Of a stretch of 64,000 nt of DNA, positions 23,085-35,077 are shown one piece after another (position 1 is the stretch's first letter; every line of letters starts with the position of its first letter). Source of the stretch: Dasypus novemcinctus (Eukaryota; Chordata; Mammalia; Cingulata; Dasypodidae). The translations under genes were made by a program, and so were the position numbers. The notes beneath the pieces are model-generated. The model did no database searches. It saw nothing but the letters and a program-made list of their open reading frames with translations, and was not told the origin of the DNA. The stretch covers positions 36,748,770-36,812,769 of the forward strand of contig NC_080682.1 in NCBI RefSeq assembly GCF_030445035.2, read 5' to 3'.

Positions 23085-23920
23085 AGTCCCACTCCTCAGA
23101 ATATATTCAGAAGAACTGAAATTAAGGATGCAAGGACCTATTTGCACACCAATGTTCAAAGAGGTATTATTCACAATTGTTAAAATGTGGAAAGAATCTA
23201 GCTTCCCATCAATGGATGAATGGATAAAAAATATGGCATGTACTTTTAATAGAATACTATTCAACTGTAAAAGAAAATGAACTGAGGAGACACATAACAA
23301 CATGGATGAACCTTGAGTATATTATGTTGAGTGAAATAAGCCAGACAAAAAAGGACAAATATTGTATGGGGTTGATGATATGAACTAAATACAATGAGTA
23401 AATTTATGGAGTTAAACTATTGATTATAGGTTAGTAAGAGAAAGAATGTAGGCTGAGGAGGAGGAGCTGATACTGAATGTATGTAGAATGCTTAAAAAGG
23501 TAGATTTTAAAGATGTGGCAATAGATGGAGTTGAAGGTAGAACATTATAATGAATATGACAAATATTGCTGACTTATAGATGTGATTGTGACTGAAAGGG
23601 GTAGTCTAGGGAGGTTAATATTCTTTAAAAGATATCTACAGGATCATCTAGGAAGTATATAAGAGTAATTTTGGTAGTAGTTAAGTGTTGTGGTTGTTAA
23701 TACAAGTACGAGAATGTTCTACTACAAGGTATTAAGAATATGGTGATACACGGGGAAAATACTACTAATGTAACATAAACGATTGTTAACATTAATATTG
23801 CACAATTTTTGTAGTAAAAGAAAAGAAGGTAGTATATCAATGAAAAAGGTAAAACAAAGTATATGTGGTATAAATTTATGAGACTTGAATATGATTAAAC
23901 ACAATTTTCTTAATTTTCTT
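23085..23920 (+). mobile_element. L1 3' end, plus strand
   Basis: Begins with an L1 ORF2 C-terminal segment (AGAATATATTCAGAAGAACT at 23098, then the complement of ...WNHPQC-type words at 23150-23220). It continues through AATAAGCCAGAC (about 23336) into a 3' UTR. It abuts the inverted L1 part at 23080. Open stretches here are chance. Confidence 0.7.
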
Positions 23921-24129
23921 AATTAACAAGGAGAACTTGATCATACCATTTAACCATTTTGTGCTCATTTATATTTCTTGTTGAACACTGGAGAAAGGAT
24001 AGGGTTTGCTTTTAGGGTTAAATGAGATAATTGTGCCTGGGCAGACTTTTTACAAGTAATACTTCTAAAATTTCTTAATATGTCTTTTGTCTGTTATTTA
24101 TTTTTTTGAAGTTGATATGAAATTTACTT

Positions 24130-24690
24130 AAAAAAAAAGAAAAATGTTATCATACAAGCAACATCATGAAGAAAGTTGAAGACATCATTTTGAGTGAAAT
24201 AGTGTATGATATCACAAATTAGAAAGAATTATGAATTATATGCATGCAAATTCATAGAGAAAGAAATAAGATACCAGGGCTAGGGTTTGGAGTAGAGAAT
24301 GGGGAATTAATGATTTGTCACCTCAGAATTTCTCTTTAAACTGATAAAGAACTTTTGTTAATAGAAGGCAGTAATGTTAGCACAAGGTGAATATCAACAC
24401 CTACAAATTTTATATTTGCATGTGGTTAAATGCAAACATTTAATTTGTATATAAGTTACAGAATAAAAATTTTCAAAAGTCGTGCAATTATAAAACACTG
24501 TGTGCCCTACTGCAATCTATTGTGGACAGTTAATTAACAATTTATTTATAATAATGTTTCAAAAATTGTAACAAAAGCATGAACTGATGCAAGGTGTTAA
24601 CAATAGAGATAACTGCTTGTGAGTGATGTATGGGATCTCTGTTCTTCCTGCATGATTCTTCTATAAACCACTACTTTTCTAGTTAAAAAA
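24130..24690 (+). mobile_element. Old L1 3'-end fragment
   Basis: Includes TTTTGAGTGAAATAGTG (24190) and, at 24540-24690, the GTAACAAAAGCATGAACTGATGCAAG-type terminal block and an AAAATAAATAAAC tail. This is wording common to old mammalian L1 3' ends. It is highly diverged. Confidence 0.6.
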
Positions 24691-25272
24691 TAAATAAACT
24701 ATTATAAGTCATCAAATGACATGTAAGAACCTTGATAATTTCTAATTTCATCTACTCCTTATATCAGCATTTATTTCCGTATATTTTACTTCTATATGTT
24801 TTACAATCTTGAAATTACAATGCTGTTATTTTTAATGTACAGTTTCTTTTACAAAAATCGATTCTTTATTTATTTTTGTAGATTCAGTTTCTCCTCTAAT
24901 ATCTTTTTTTTTTTATAATAGAGAACTTGTGTTAGCTTCTCTTTGTACCATAGAACATTTGGCAAGTAACGTTCTGACCTCAACTTTATCTTAAAAGTCT
25001 CCATATCACAATAGTTTCACAAATATTTTCACTAGACATAGAATTATTTTTCTTTTTACCCCCCCCCCCACATTTAGTACAATGATTTTTCTTGTAATAT
25101 TGTTACTTTTCGGAAGCCAGCCATAATTGATATGATCCCCTCTTCTCGCACCCTCAAAGTTCCCCCTCCAACCTCCATCTTGCCAAGTTATATATTCTCC
25201 CATCCCACCATGGCGGTTTTGAAGTGTTTCTAGTATATTTCATTTTCTGTAGCTTATGATGTGTTTTTGTAT

Positions 25273-25479
25273 GTGTGTGATTAGAGGTGGGAGGTGTTGG
25301 CATGTAGGATTTATCACATTTGGATATAAAGTCTGTATGTTGATTTTTTTCCTAAAAATTTTATTAAATTTTGATTTGGATTTAATAAAATTTTTAGGAA
25401 AAAAATCAACTTACAGATTTAATATCCAAACAAGATAAATCCTACATGCCAACACCTCCCACCACCCCCAATCACACAC
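25273..25479. repeat. Large imperfect inverted repeat
   Basis: Arms 25273-25368 and 25381-25479 are near-complements (roughly 90 percent by eye) around a 12-base centre. Both arms carry GGAGGTGTTGGCATGTAGGA or its complement and the AAAAATTTTATTAAA block. The right arm runs directly into a module-2 3' end. Open stretches on both strands here are products of the symmetry. Confidence 0.85.
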
Positions 25480-25790
25480 ATACAGAGCAGCAGTGCCCCA
25501 AAATGTGTTCACCAAGTGCAATGAGTGTGCTGCAATGATGAGGGAGGTTGTTGGTATGGGAGGATTGGGGTGGGGGGTGAGGGGTATACAGGAACCTGTT
25601 ATAATTTTTAGTGGAACATTTTTTTGTGTTGTATATATCTTCAAAAAAATACTATTTCCAAAATGATGTGGTGGGGGATGAGGAGTGGGTTATATGGGAA
25701 CCGCTTATGACTTTGTGATTTTTAATGTTTTTTAAAGTAACATTCCTTGTGATCTATTAACTTTAATTTTTAGAAAAGGAAAAAAATTAA
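25480..25790 (+). mobile_element. L1-type module 2, extreme 3' end, terminus iterated
   Basis: Carries GCAGTGCCCCAAAATGTGTT (25488) and a first terminus (G-rich tract, TATATCTTCAAAAAAATA at about 25632). A second, similar terminus follows (GGTGGGGGATGAGGAG at 25669, TGATCTATTAAC at 25750). Confidence 0.65.
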
Positions 25791-26498
25791 AAAATAAAAA
25801 TTTTATTAAATTTGACTCACTTTTTTTTTCGTGTTCTCTAATCTGCTTAGGCTCTCTTCTATTTTATGTAATCAGTTTTTGTGTTCTTTTTATTGTTTGA
25901 CCCTTGGCTCATTAGTTGGAAAATCACTTATTAATCTGGTTTAAAATATACTTTTGATTCCTTTGATTACCTTCAATCTGTTGTTGAGTCCTGGCAAATT
26001 TGTCATTATTGTATAGTTCCCTCTTCTTTTCTAGAATGTATGTTTAGTTCATATTTATTTTAGTTTACATTTTTTCTGCTGTGATTTCTCATAAATTTCC
26101 TCATTGTAACATATTTTCCTTAAGTCATTAAGCATATGTTGTAAACTATTTCAAATTCCTTGGGTGCTAATTCAAACTTTGGTTTCATATTGAAATCTGT
26201 TTCTATTAAATTTTTTCTTGATATAGTTCACATTTTTTGTGCTGTTTAGTTATTTTTATAATAAACTGTGCTTTGTGAATGACACAATGTTGGGAATCTG
26301 GATTCTTTTGTCTTTTGATATGGGATACTGAGTTTTGTTCTGTTTGGCAATAAATTACAGGCAACATGTTTTGAAACACTCAGGTTTTATATTATTTTTT
26401 TGTTAAGGTGGGTCAATTTCATTTTCCCCTCAGTCGTAGTGTATGGTTTTTACTGCGGGGTATTGTTATTATTTCAAATGTTCTTTGTGGCTTTTTTT

Positions 26499-26534
26499 GT
26501 GTGTTGTGTTGTGTTGTGTTGTGTTGTGTTGTAT
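26499..26534. repeat. (GTGTT)n microsatellite
   Basis: About seven units of the GTGTT pentanucleotide in a T-rich context. The overlapping open stretch at 26408-26620 is not a gene. Confidence 0.9.
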
Positions 26535-27774
26535 TGAATTGTCTTAACTTCATGCCTAATTTAATCAAAGATTTTCATCATATTTGCTGGGCCATTAATT
26601 CAGCTTCTCCTACCCCTTAATTAACTCAAGTATGAGTGTACTGGTCTCAGTCCTATAACTGCTTCTCTCAGCCTGTTGATTCTCCATCTGCACATATACT
26701 GTTCAGTCTTCAGGTGAACCTCTGCAGAGACCTAATACTGATATTTGAGCATATCCTTTTGTTACCTATTTTCTTTCTTCCAAATTCTTTAATTGTGGAA
26801 AATCCACTATGCAAGTTCCTTATACTCTGTGTGTATTCTGTAACTCCTAAGTTATTAAGCAGTACAAAAAGGCAGGTTAAATGAGTTTTTTCTCATATAT
26901 TTTCATTATCTCATGTTATGTCTGTTTCCAATGCATGTAAACACTTTTCATCTATATTTTGTTCAGGTTTACAGTTATGTATAATAGCAGGGGAATTCTT
27001 GTGTCACTTACACTGTTATGACAGAAGCTAAACTCTGACTAAAGATTTTTAATATCTTCTGGTTTAAATGACAACATGACTTGAAACACTACCTCATAAT
27101 ATTTCCCCCTAAACTTGTGTTATTCTTGATCTATTTCACTTTTTAAAGAATGACACTTTATCATTAATTCCATTTGATAATTGTTATTCAATTATATTCA
27201 TGCTTTATTCATTGTTACTCTAGTTTTCTGATTTTCCCCACTTCTTAGGTTAAATTAATTGGTTTTATTGTAGTACCGAAAGAAAAGAGATTACTGATTA
27301 TTACCTTTTTAATAATATAGAATTTATTATTTTTGTTATTCATCTGATAGCCACTCTATCTTACATGCAGTGGTAAGCATTATTCATACTGGCATTTATT
27401 ATATAAACGGTCTAGAGTTAAGTTTTTAAATTTCTATTTAGTCAAGAATAACAATGTCACATTTTTCATTTTATTTCTTTGGAACTTTTGAATTGATAGA
27501 TCATGCATTTTTATATTATGAACATTATTTCAGAAATATATTATTGTCAGAAAATGTAGTTCATGTACTATAAACTTTGAAAATTTAAGGAAATTTAATT
27601 ATTAATTACAAAAAGTTTTTAAAAGTGACTCACAGATGCTATGAAAGAAAGTTGCAAATGTTCTGCAAATTTGGATTGATCTTATATTATTCTTAGCCGA
27701 TAAACTTGCAGGAGGTGTTTTACTGATGGATTACTTAAATGTTATATGTGTTTTGTTCATTATGCTATTTCATT

Positions 27775-28330
27775 TCACTCATTTATTCAGTACATACTTT
27801 ATTGACTAGCTGCAATATACCAGATATTATGTACACAGAATAACAAACAATAAGAGATCTTTGTATTTTTGGGTCTTACATTCTAGCTGGGCTTAGAGAA
27901 AAATATAAAGAAGTAAGTGATATTCCATGTTAGAATGTGAAAAGTAATGTTTAAAATAAAAACTCTAATGAAGGCTACTGGGTGAGAGATGTGGGGTAAG
28001 AGCATGACAAAGCAACTGGGTTAAGTGTATTTAGGACAGGCCTCACTATAAAGTTGGTCTTTGATCAAAGACTAGAATGGAGAACTGTTTGTTATACTTT
28101 TTCATGAAAGGAAAGTGATCCATAAAGGGGAACACCAATGCAAAGTGCCTGTGCAGCTAGTGGGCCATGCAGTTTGAGGAATTTGGAGGAGACCCATCTA
28201 ATAAGAGTGACAATCTAATCCTAGGAGTAGGGGGCAGTAATCAACCAAGTGCATGTGTATGGATTTGGATAACTACTCTGGAGGAAAAACTATGTAGAGG
28301 GAGTCCATGAAGAGAGCAGGGATTGCTCTC
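27775..28330 (+). repeat. Second copy of the unassigned old repeat
   Basis: Starts with an ATTCAGTACATACTTTATTG segment that resembles a common mammalian repeat beginning (a sentence-like run on animals' repeats: last, transmission, AGATATTATGTAC, then CTTACATTCTAGCTGGG). It continues through a purine-rich body matching 3485-3990 (AGCCATG/GGCCATG and GAAGAG blocks). Confidence 0.55.
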
Positions 28331-28519
28331 TGAAAAAATAATAGAAAGTTCAAAGAAAAAGTCAGATTAGAGCAATTTAATGGCAAATATCTAATAAGCT
28401 TCAAACTGGGACTTTGATTAGATTACTTGACCAATCCTATGACATATGGATTTCCACTCTTTTATTATTTATCAGAGGCCAAACTGCATTTATATAATCA
28501 TTTTTATTTTATCATGTAG

Positions 28520-28678
28520 TTTGATGTTCCAGAAACATTAACTTGTTGCTATGGGGAAAAAAATCATTTTATTGTTCTTCTGTCCCATCAAGGAGTTTGT
28601 TTTCTGCTTGGACATCCCCTGTACCCACCAGAAGAACTTGATAAACTTGTAGAAGAATTCAAAAGTCTAATTTCATAG
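28520..28678 (+). other. Unassigned open segment with splice-acceptor-like start
   Basis: A pyrimidine-rich tract ending ATCATGTAG (28511-28519) precedes 52 codons without a stop, then TAG at 28676-28678. The encoded peptide begins FDVPETLTCCYGEK and ends LDKLVEEFKSLIS. It has protein-like composition, which is unusual in this AT-rich stretch. I do not recognise it. It could be a last coding exon, a scrap of a retrocopy, or chance. No upstream exon could be identified. Confidence 0.3.
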
Positions 28679-28679
28679 T

Positions 28680-30945
28680 GTACTTTAATTGAGTGAACAA
28701 TGCATTTCATAGGTAAAAGGAAAGTTTTATCATCACTTCCACAATATTTTAGAAACTGTGGGCCCGTATGTCAAACTGAAAATATTCCATACATTCTTGT
28801 AAAAGAGGTCAGGGTGGAGGGATGAAAAAGACAAAAGGTGATTGAGAAAGAAAGAGGGAGAATGATAGAGAAAAGGGAAAAGGTGGGGAAAGAGAGAAAG
28901 AAAATAAATTTTTATAACCAAAATATATATTTGGTATCATCAAAATGCATTACTGCATATTTATATTGTTACTATACCTGTTTAGACTAAATCAGAAATA
29001 ATAAAATTTGCTTGTGTTTTAAGAGACTTGTGAAAATTCTAAAAAATTATTTAGAAATGAAGATTACCTGAATTATCTATTTTTGCTACAGAATTCTGAA
29101 ATTGTTAAGTGAGAGTTTTCAGTTCCATAAACCCACATTTATGAATCTATTTTTACTATTTATTGAAAAAATCTTTCTCTAACATTGGTAGTAGTCTTTC
29201 TGAGGAAATAAGCTTGTAACTTTCTTCTCACTACAGTGATTTTAAACTGCTTCACTCATTCTCTTCATGAGATGTGAAAAGCTCAATATGACAAAATTTT
29301 AGCGTATTTCATGTCATAAAGAGAAATCATTGTAGGACACTGAATGCAGCACCGCCTAATGCATGGCAAATGCTGCACTCTTAAACTCAAAAAAATACAA
29401 TTGCCAATTAACTAAAAATGTGTCAAATATTTTGGTCTACAGCATGCTGAAGGAAAAGCAAAAGTTTCAATGTTGAAATTCCTCCATTATGCTTTTTTCT
29501 TTCCCATGTACTATTCACTTTTCATAATACACTGAATGAGAGAAAATCTAATCACCTATGAAAAATAGCAGAAATCAAAACTACTTGTGAAAATTCTTCC
29601 AGCAATACCTTCTATAAACTATTAGTGATCATTAGTTGAAAGTCAATTTGTAGTCATTTTATAGCTTGTCTAATCAAACATAAAATATTAATGAAATTGC
29701 CATGATTGCGCCCTGATAAAAATATCTTGAAAATACATACATAGACATTCCATGGATAGAGAACATATGAATAGAAAAATTTGGTACATTGTCATAATTC
29801 AAATTTTGACCTTTAATAATGGTACAAGTTGAAAATACCAAAAATGGGAAATTTGTTGATATGTATTTCAAGAAAGAAAGTTGGAAAAAAGGTAGTGTGC
29901 TCTTTTCATGAAACACAAGATGTACTATCTGCTGCCCTTTACTCACTGCTCCTGAAGGATTATTGGAATGGGTTTATTGATAAATAGATCCCCAAAAGTC
30001 TGTGAAAAGACCTGTGAGACAAGCTGAAATGTAAATTTAATTCATTCCATTTTTAAGTTATATGGAAACATTAAATAGTTTTCACACAATTTTCATTTTA
30101 ATTAAGTAAAATCATGTGATAAGAAATAAACTACATAAATTGGAAGCTTTGGAAATCTATTTTGCATGACACATTTAGCCAAAAAGTGTATGAAATAATT
30201 TTTTCATTTATTTCATGCAAGAAAGTGCATCCAATTGGGCCCAAATTCTTCAATTTTGCTCGCCTCATCACTTCCTAGGATTCATTTTCCTCTCTAACAA
30301 ATAAACAGGAGAGTATTATTGGATGGGCACACCTTTCCTGGCATATTACCTTCAGGACTGATAATATAACTTGAAATGTGAGAGGTTCCTTCAGATTTGG
30401 AGTCGTACAGTATTCAGTTAAAAAAATGTGACTGAAATCACCATGTTTATATTGAGGTGCTCAAAAAATAATGTTGAGCTGAAAGTCTCCTTGTTTTTCC
30501 ATTTCTGGCATCCTATCTTTTTATTCTGATAGGAAATTTGGTCACAGGGTTTCCCAGATCTACAACCCATGTCCTTTTTTCTCTGTGTGTTGTCAGTCTT
30601 GCATGCCTACTATTCCTTAGTTGTCATGCCAAAATGTTAGTCAATTTCCTTACAGTGAATAAAGTCATTTCATTTTTTTGGATGTGTACAAGAAATACTT
30701 TTTTGATACTTTGGGAATTCAGAAAGTATGTAGGAATATAAAACACACTTCTGTGTTCAATTAACATCACCAGAGTCTATTTGCAATTCATCATTTCTTC
30801 CAATGCTGGCGGCATTTTGCGTGACATTTTGTAACTGAGGGTTAAGAATTAGCCAATAATTATGACTATTAAATCATTACCTAGATGCCTTTATATTATA
30901 AAATAGCAAAAGGTTAATACCTGAAATTACTGAAATTGGCTAGAT
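28680..30945. other. AT-rich, nothing recognised
   Basis: Apparently unique sequence with purine-rich stretches (28800-28910). Short open stretches (28733-28921, 29674-29946, 30538-30741) show no recognisable family and are treated as chance. Confidence 0.4.
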
Positions 30946-30948
30946 CCG

Positions 30949-31380
30949 CCCCCCCCCCCCCCCCCATTTATGTTTACTTTAGACTTAACTTCACCCTTGT
31001 ATATAATTACTATTGGGATGGTGACTACTCCACTCACCTCTGTTTAATATCCATATGAAACACCTTATATCTGACCATCATTCCATATAACCCTATCCTA
31101 AATTCTTGTGACTGGCTCTGGTTTACTTCATCACCCCTGTTCAGCTCTTAATGTTTATATGTGAAAGAACCTGTGCAAACTCTATTCCAATTCCTTGTCA
31201 GCATTTTGCTGTTATAAAATACTAGAATTTTTGCAAATGGAGAGGCAGTTTTGGGCCATCTAAGGCTACTGACCTCCTTTGTTTGCACAACCAAATAAGC
31301 TTTTTCTCCATTTGAAACCCTGGTGTCTCAGGAATTAGCATTAAAGATACATTGGGAGAAAAGAACCCACTTTTCCTCAG
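30949..31380 (+). mobile_element. C17 run and probable retroviral LTR
   Basis: An uninterrupted run of 17 C (30949-30965) is followed by sequence with LTR-like layout: TATAAAATAC (31214), AATAAGCTTTTTCTCC as polyadenylation region (31295), and GGTGTCTCAGGA in the U5-like part (31322). The wording recalls class I LTRs. The borders are not resolved. Confidence 0.45.
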
Positions 31381-31815
31381 AGGAAGAAAAAGCACATTTT
31401 AAGTATTTAATGCAATGATTAACTGTGTTGAATTGGTGAAAAGCTGTTAAACATTTAAATCATAGACCAATGGTTGAACATTAATTATTCAAAAATCGCT
31501 TTGAAAAATAACATATTTCTATGAAAAAAACTTAATATAAGTTAAAAGAATAAAAATGACTTGAAAGCGAAATACATGTCTAATAACCATTGTAAAAGTT
31601 TAAATAAAAAATCAAATTATCAAAAAAATGAAATGAAACTTTCTTAAATATACATTGAATAGTGGATAATTTTTAATAGAAATTTTATCAAAATATTTGA
31701 ATATTTCTGGGATGGCCAAAATTTGGATTCATTGTCCATTTTTAGATTTACAAACGTTCTCTATTGAATTTATTTTTTAAAAACGAACAAATAATTTAAC
31801 TGAAGAATTTATTTA
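31381..31815. other. AT-rich, nothing recognised
   Basis: A/T-rich sequence with many A runs. No gene, tRNA or repeat identified. Confidence 0.4.
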
Positions 31816-31819
31816 TTTT

Positions 31820-32226
31820 TGTTGCAGAAGAAGTCCAGGTCCAGCCAAAAAACCCAAGCGATACTCAGAGATGAAGGAACTCGTTTTACTACCCGCGTGG
31901 GCACAAAGGAGAGTTTGGTCTCCAAATTCTGGACCCTGAGCTACGATTTTCAGAGGCTTTTAAGGGGACGGGAAGCAAGCGGGAGTACAAAAGCAAATTT
32001 TACTGTTAGCTGAGATAAATGGACGGAGGCTGAGGCAATGGCTCCTATCTTAGATTAGCCTGCTGACTCACACAAGCAAGTTCTTACAGGTGCACACCCT
32101 GCAGCCCACAGCACACACATACCCCAAGGGCTGCATTATCAGAAAGCAGCTTCTTTCAGTATTACAGAACGGGAAAGGAGGAAGGGGAAGGGGATTCTCT
32201 CCAGAAAGGGGAAGGGGATTACTTCA
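31820..32226 (-). mobile_element. Probable solo LTR with CpGs
   Basis: Much richer in G+C and CpG than its surroundings (GTTTTACTACCCGCGTGGGC at 31883, GGGACGGGAAGC at 31965). On the minus strand it begins TGAAGTAATCCCC, has a purine/pyrimidine-rich first part with a repeated GAAAGGGGAAGGGGATT (about 32170-32221), a CTTAAAAG box, and ends GCAACA. This is LTR-like (TG...CA). A clear target duplication was not found. The open stretch 31819-32013 is antisense to it. Confidence 0.5.
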
Positions 32227-33820
32227 ATGTTTTTAGCACATTAACAATAATAGGAGGAAGAAATAAATTTTTAATCATACTGTAATTAATTGAAGAAATA
32301 CTAATTACTACCGAATATTGTTGAAACATCACAGAATGGTAGTGTTGTCAGATGATTAGGTCAACATAAAAAAAGATAATACTGCATGCAAAGATTTTAA
32401 ATCATGAATTCACCAAACTTCAGGTCTTAAAACATTGTAAGATGAGAGTCTCTTTTGCTTAAGTACAAAAAAAAATTCATCTCTAAAATTGAAAATACAA
32501 AGGATTTACCAAACAAGTTAGGGATGAGAGAAAACCAAAACCTGCAAAAGAGAAATAGAAAATGATAATAACTTTGTAGAAAAATATATTATATAATATA
32601 CATACATAAGCTTGCTTATGGGGGACCATAAATAAAATTATCAAAAATGGAGATGATACTTTAAAATTGTAAAATATTTTCTTCCATATTTATTTCAATG
32701 TTCACACATACTTTTTTTATATCTTAATCCTGTCACAATGTTTTACTTTTTAAAAAGACCAAATATAACAATGCTGCTCTTCCTACTGGGCCATTTATTT
32801 GTTTATAATTAAAATAAGCCTGAGTGTTTATAAAGGACCAGTGAATATTATCATAAAAAAGGTATTGGTATTAAAAATTTTGTAAGAATATAATTTTTCT
32901 GATGGTAGTGGCCAAAATATCTTACTACAGGATTATATTTTTTAACTCAACACTGATTTAATCTTTTTTTTTGGTTTTTGCACACTGTCAGTTTTTATTT
33001 ATCCTCATAGCTTAAAATATTTTTCCAAAACCGTAGTTGACCAAGAGAATCACAGTTCTGTCGTTGAGTTTCGAGGCTTTTGTTATAATTAGCAGAGCTG
33101 ATCTGCAAGCTCTTGGCAGGTATCCCTAGGCATTCTGTTCTTGGAGAGATGTTGGCTCACCTTTACTCTCTGCAAAGTCACTATGTCATTACCCGCACCC
33201 CCACCTTCCTCCACCATCCCTTAACGCCAGCTACTTTTTCTTTTCTTTTTTTTTTTTCATTTTATTTCATTGTGTAGGTGAGTTTTTCAAATCTTGCTTT
33301 TATTTTTGGAAGGGTTGCAATAGCTAACATTTGATTCCTTAGTTCACGAAGAGTCACAGAGGGGGCTTTTCAGCAATTTAAGCTCGATTTGTGTGCTTAA
33401 TAAGTTAGTTGGGAATAAAAATTTCACTCGAATCATCGTTAGACCTTGATTTCTTTTATTACTACATTTATTTCTTGTGGGTTCCAAATTTATTTCTTTT
33501 GTCACGGAAGTTAGATATTATTGAAAGCCTGAGAAATAACAGATACATTATATATGTGGAAACTTAATCTTTATAATAAATCTATGGATTTTGAGAAACT
33601 TTTTTTAATTTAGAAACATATATATTTAAACCACATCTTTAATACAAATTTCATGGTTTTCAATGTCTACATAAATTTTTAATAAATATTCTTGTAAACT
33701 TTCCAGAGCAATTGTGGTCAAGTCGATTTTGGTTCAAAAACAATGCAAACTATTTAAAGAATGCTAATGTAGCTAGACTGTGACCAATAAATATCCAAAA
33801 GGAAAGGAAGAAAAGACTTA
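32227..33820. other. AT-rich, nothing certain
   Basis: Includes T runs at 33248-33260. A minus-strand 35-codon open piece near 33272-33376 has plausible composition, but a stop immediately precedes it and no family fits. Confidence 0.4.
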
Positions 33821-33821
33821 C

Positions 33822-34773
33822 TTAAAAATTCATCATCAATGTTATTTCAATTGCCTGGAGCCTCTCTCTTTGTAAGGCTGTAATGAAAGCAGTTTTCATT
33901 TCTTTGTTCCTAAGACTATAAATGAATGTATTCAGCACAGGGATCATCATAGTATAAAACACAGGGGCCACTTGATCCTGTCCCAAGAAGTAGGACTTAC
34001 TTGGTTTGAAATAAGTAAATATCTTAGTTACATAAAAGATGGTGATTACAGGAGTTGGGACGTACAAGTAGAGAAGGCTTTGTGTTTTCCTGAAGATAAT
34101 TTAATTTTACAGGATAGTTAACAGAATGGACCCACTGGACACACAGAGATTGTGAAAAGAGACACATGTGAGCCAGTGAGAATGATAATCCTGATTTCAG
34201 TGTCATGTATGTTAGTGTAGGACAGGGCTAAAATTGTGGTTGTGTCACAGAGAAAGGGATAGATTACATTAGATTTGCAGAAATGGAAAGTCTTCATGCA
34301 AACAACATTAACCAGAGTCATTAAAGCCAAACACATAAGAGCCAGTGATAAGGGTGTGGCAGTATCTCTTGGATGTAACAACCTGGTAGTGAAAGGTCTT
34401 GCAGATAGTTACATAACAGTCATAGGCCATAGAAGAGAGGAAGAAGTACTCAATGGCAGTCTAGAAGACAAAAAAGTACATCTGGGTGAAGCAGCCCTTG
34501 AATGAAATATACTTGTTTGCAGTCAGCAAGTTCTCTACGGTTTTAGGTGTTTTGAGTAGTTGAGGTCAAAGAATGACAGGTGACTGAGGAAAAATACACA
34601 GGGATGTGAAGCTGGAGATCCAGGTGAATTATCAACATCATCTCTGTATTTCTCCAGCACAGTTATCAGGTATTTCAGGAGAAACAGCATAAAGAGGACC
34701 CAGTCAATTTCGTCATAGTCTGTCAAATCCATAAGAATGAAGTCAGACCCTTTGTCTTATTCCTACTATCCAT
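33822..34773 (-). pseudogene. Olfactory receptor pseudogene (class II, OR5/OR8-like)
   Basis: Olfactory receptors are seven-helix odorant GPCRs with a single coding exon. The minus strand gives MDSRNKT..DFILMDLTD from ATG 34771-34773, the TM1 FLLKYLITVL, a TM2 FFLSHLSFFDL, the TM3-end motif [10 protein letters not shown] where MAYDRYVAIC is usual, FCKSNVI..FLCD in loop 2, TM5-like words, then [12 protein letters not shown] and a TM7 end with [15 protein letters not shown] before the TAA near 33822. The Arg of the G-protein-coupling motif is replaced by Cys. Frame breaks separate the pieces, and the TM6 region around 34070-34120 is deleted. Length (about 950 bp) matches the family. The olfactory family assignment is by overall wording only. 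Confidence 0.92.
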
Positions 34774-34774
34774 A

Positions 34775-35075
34775 GCAGCATTCAACCTTTTAAACTTTTG
34801 AGAAATCAAAGGTATTAATTGACATGAATGACTTTTTGTTAAAAGGAATGATCTGGCATCAAAAAATTAGTTTTGTATTTCTAGAAATTCATAATAAAAA
34901 GTGATTTGCAAAATATCACAGAAAGAATATTTGACTACACAATAAATTTAAGGTATAAATCATCATTTGGACATTATATGATAAGAACACATATATTGCA
35001 TAATAAAATGAATTGATACTATTCTATATACCTCCCTTCATGAACACATTTATCACAAGAGATTATTATATCATA
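34775..35075. other. Upstream side of the receptor pseudogene
   Basis: AT-rich. It would hold the untranslated leader of the receptor. No promoter signal recognised. Confidence 0.35.
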
Positions 35076-35077
35076 AG

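Larger units (their letters stand above)
24700..27440 (-). mobile_element. Old L1 5' region (5' UTR/ORF1), minus strand, interrupted
   Basis: The order of weak matches (about 24800-25090, then 25810-27070) fits the complement of an old L1 ORF1 and 5' UTR. 26100-27440 pairs with 38330-39640 as a second copy of the same family: both contain CTGTTTCT(A/C)TT, a TTT(G)TGAATGA(C/T)A segment and a GGGGAATTC(A/T)TGT segment in order. The family name is inference. Between the halves sit the palindrome and module end at 25273-25790. Confidence 0.55.

Noticed and set aside
33272-33376. 35-codon minus-strand piece resembling a coding exon
   Set aside because: A stop directly precedes it, there is no convincing splice signal and no family is recognised.
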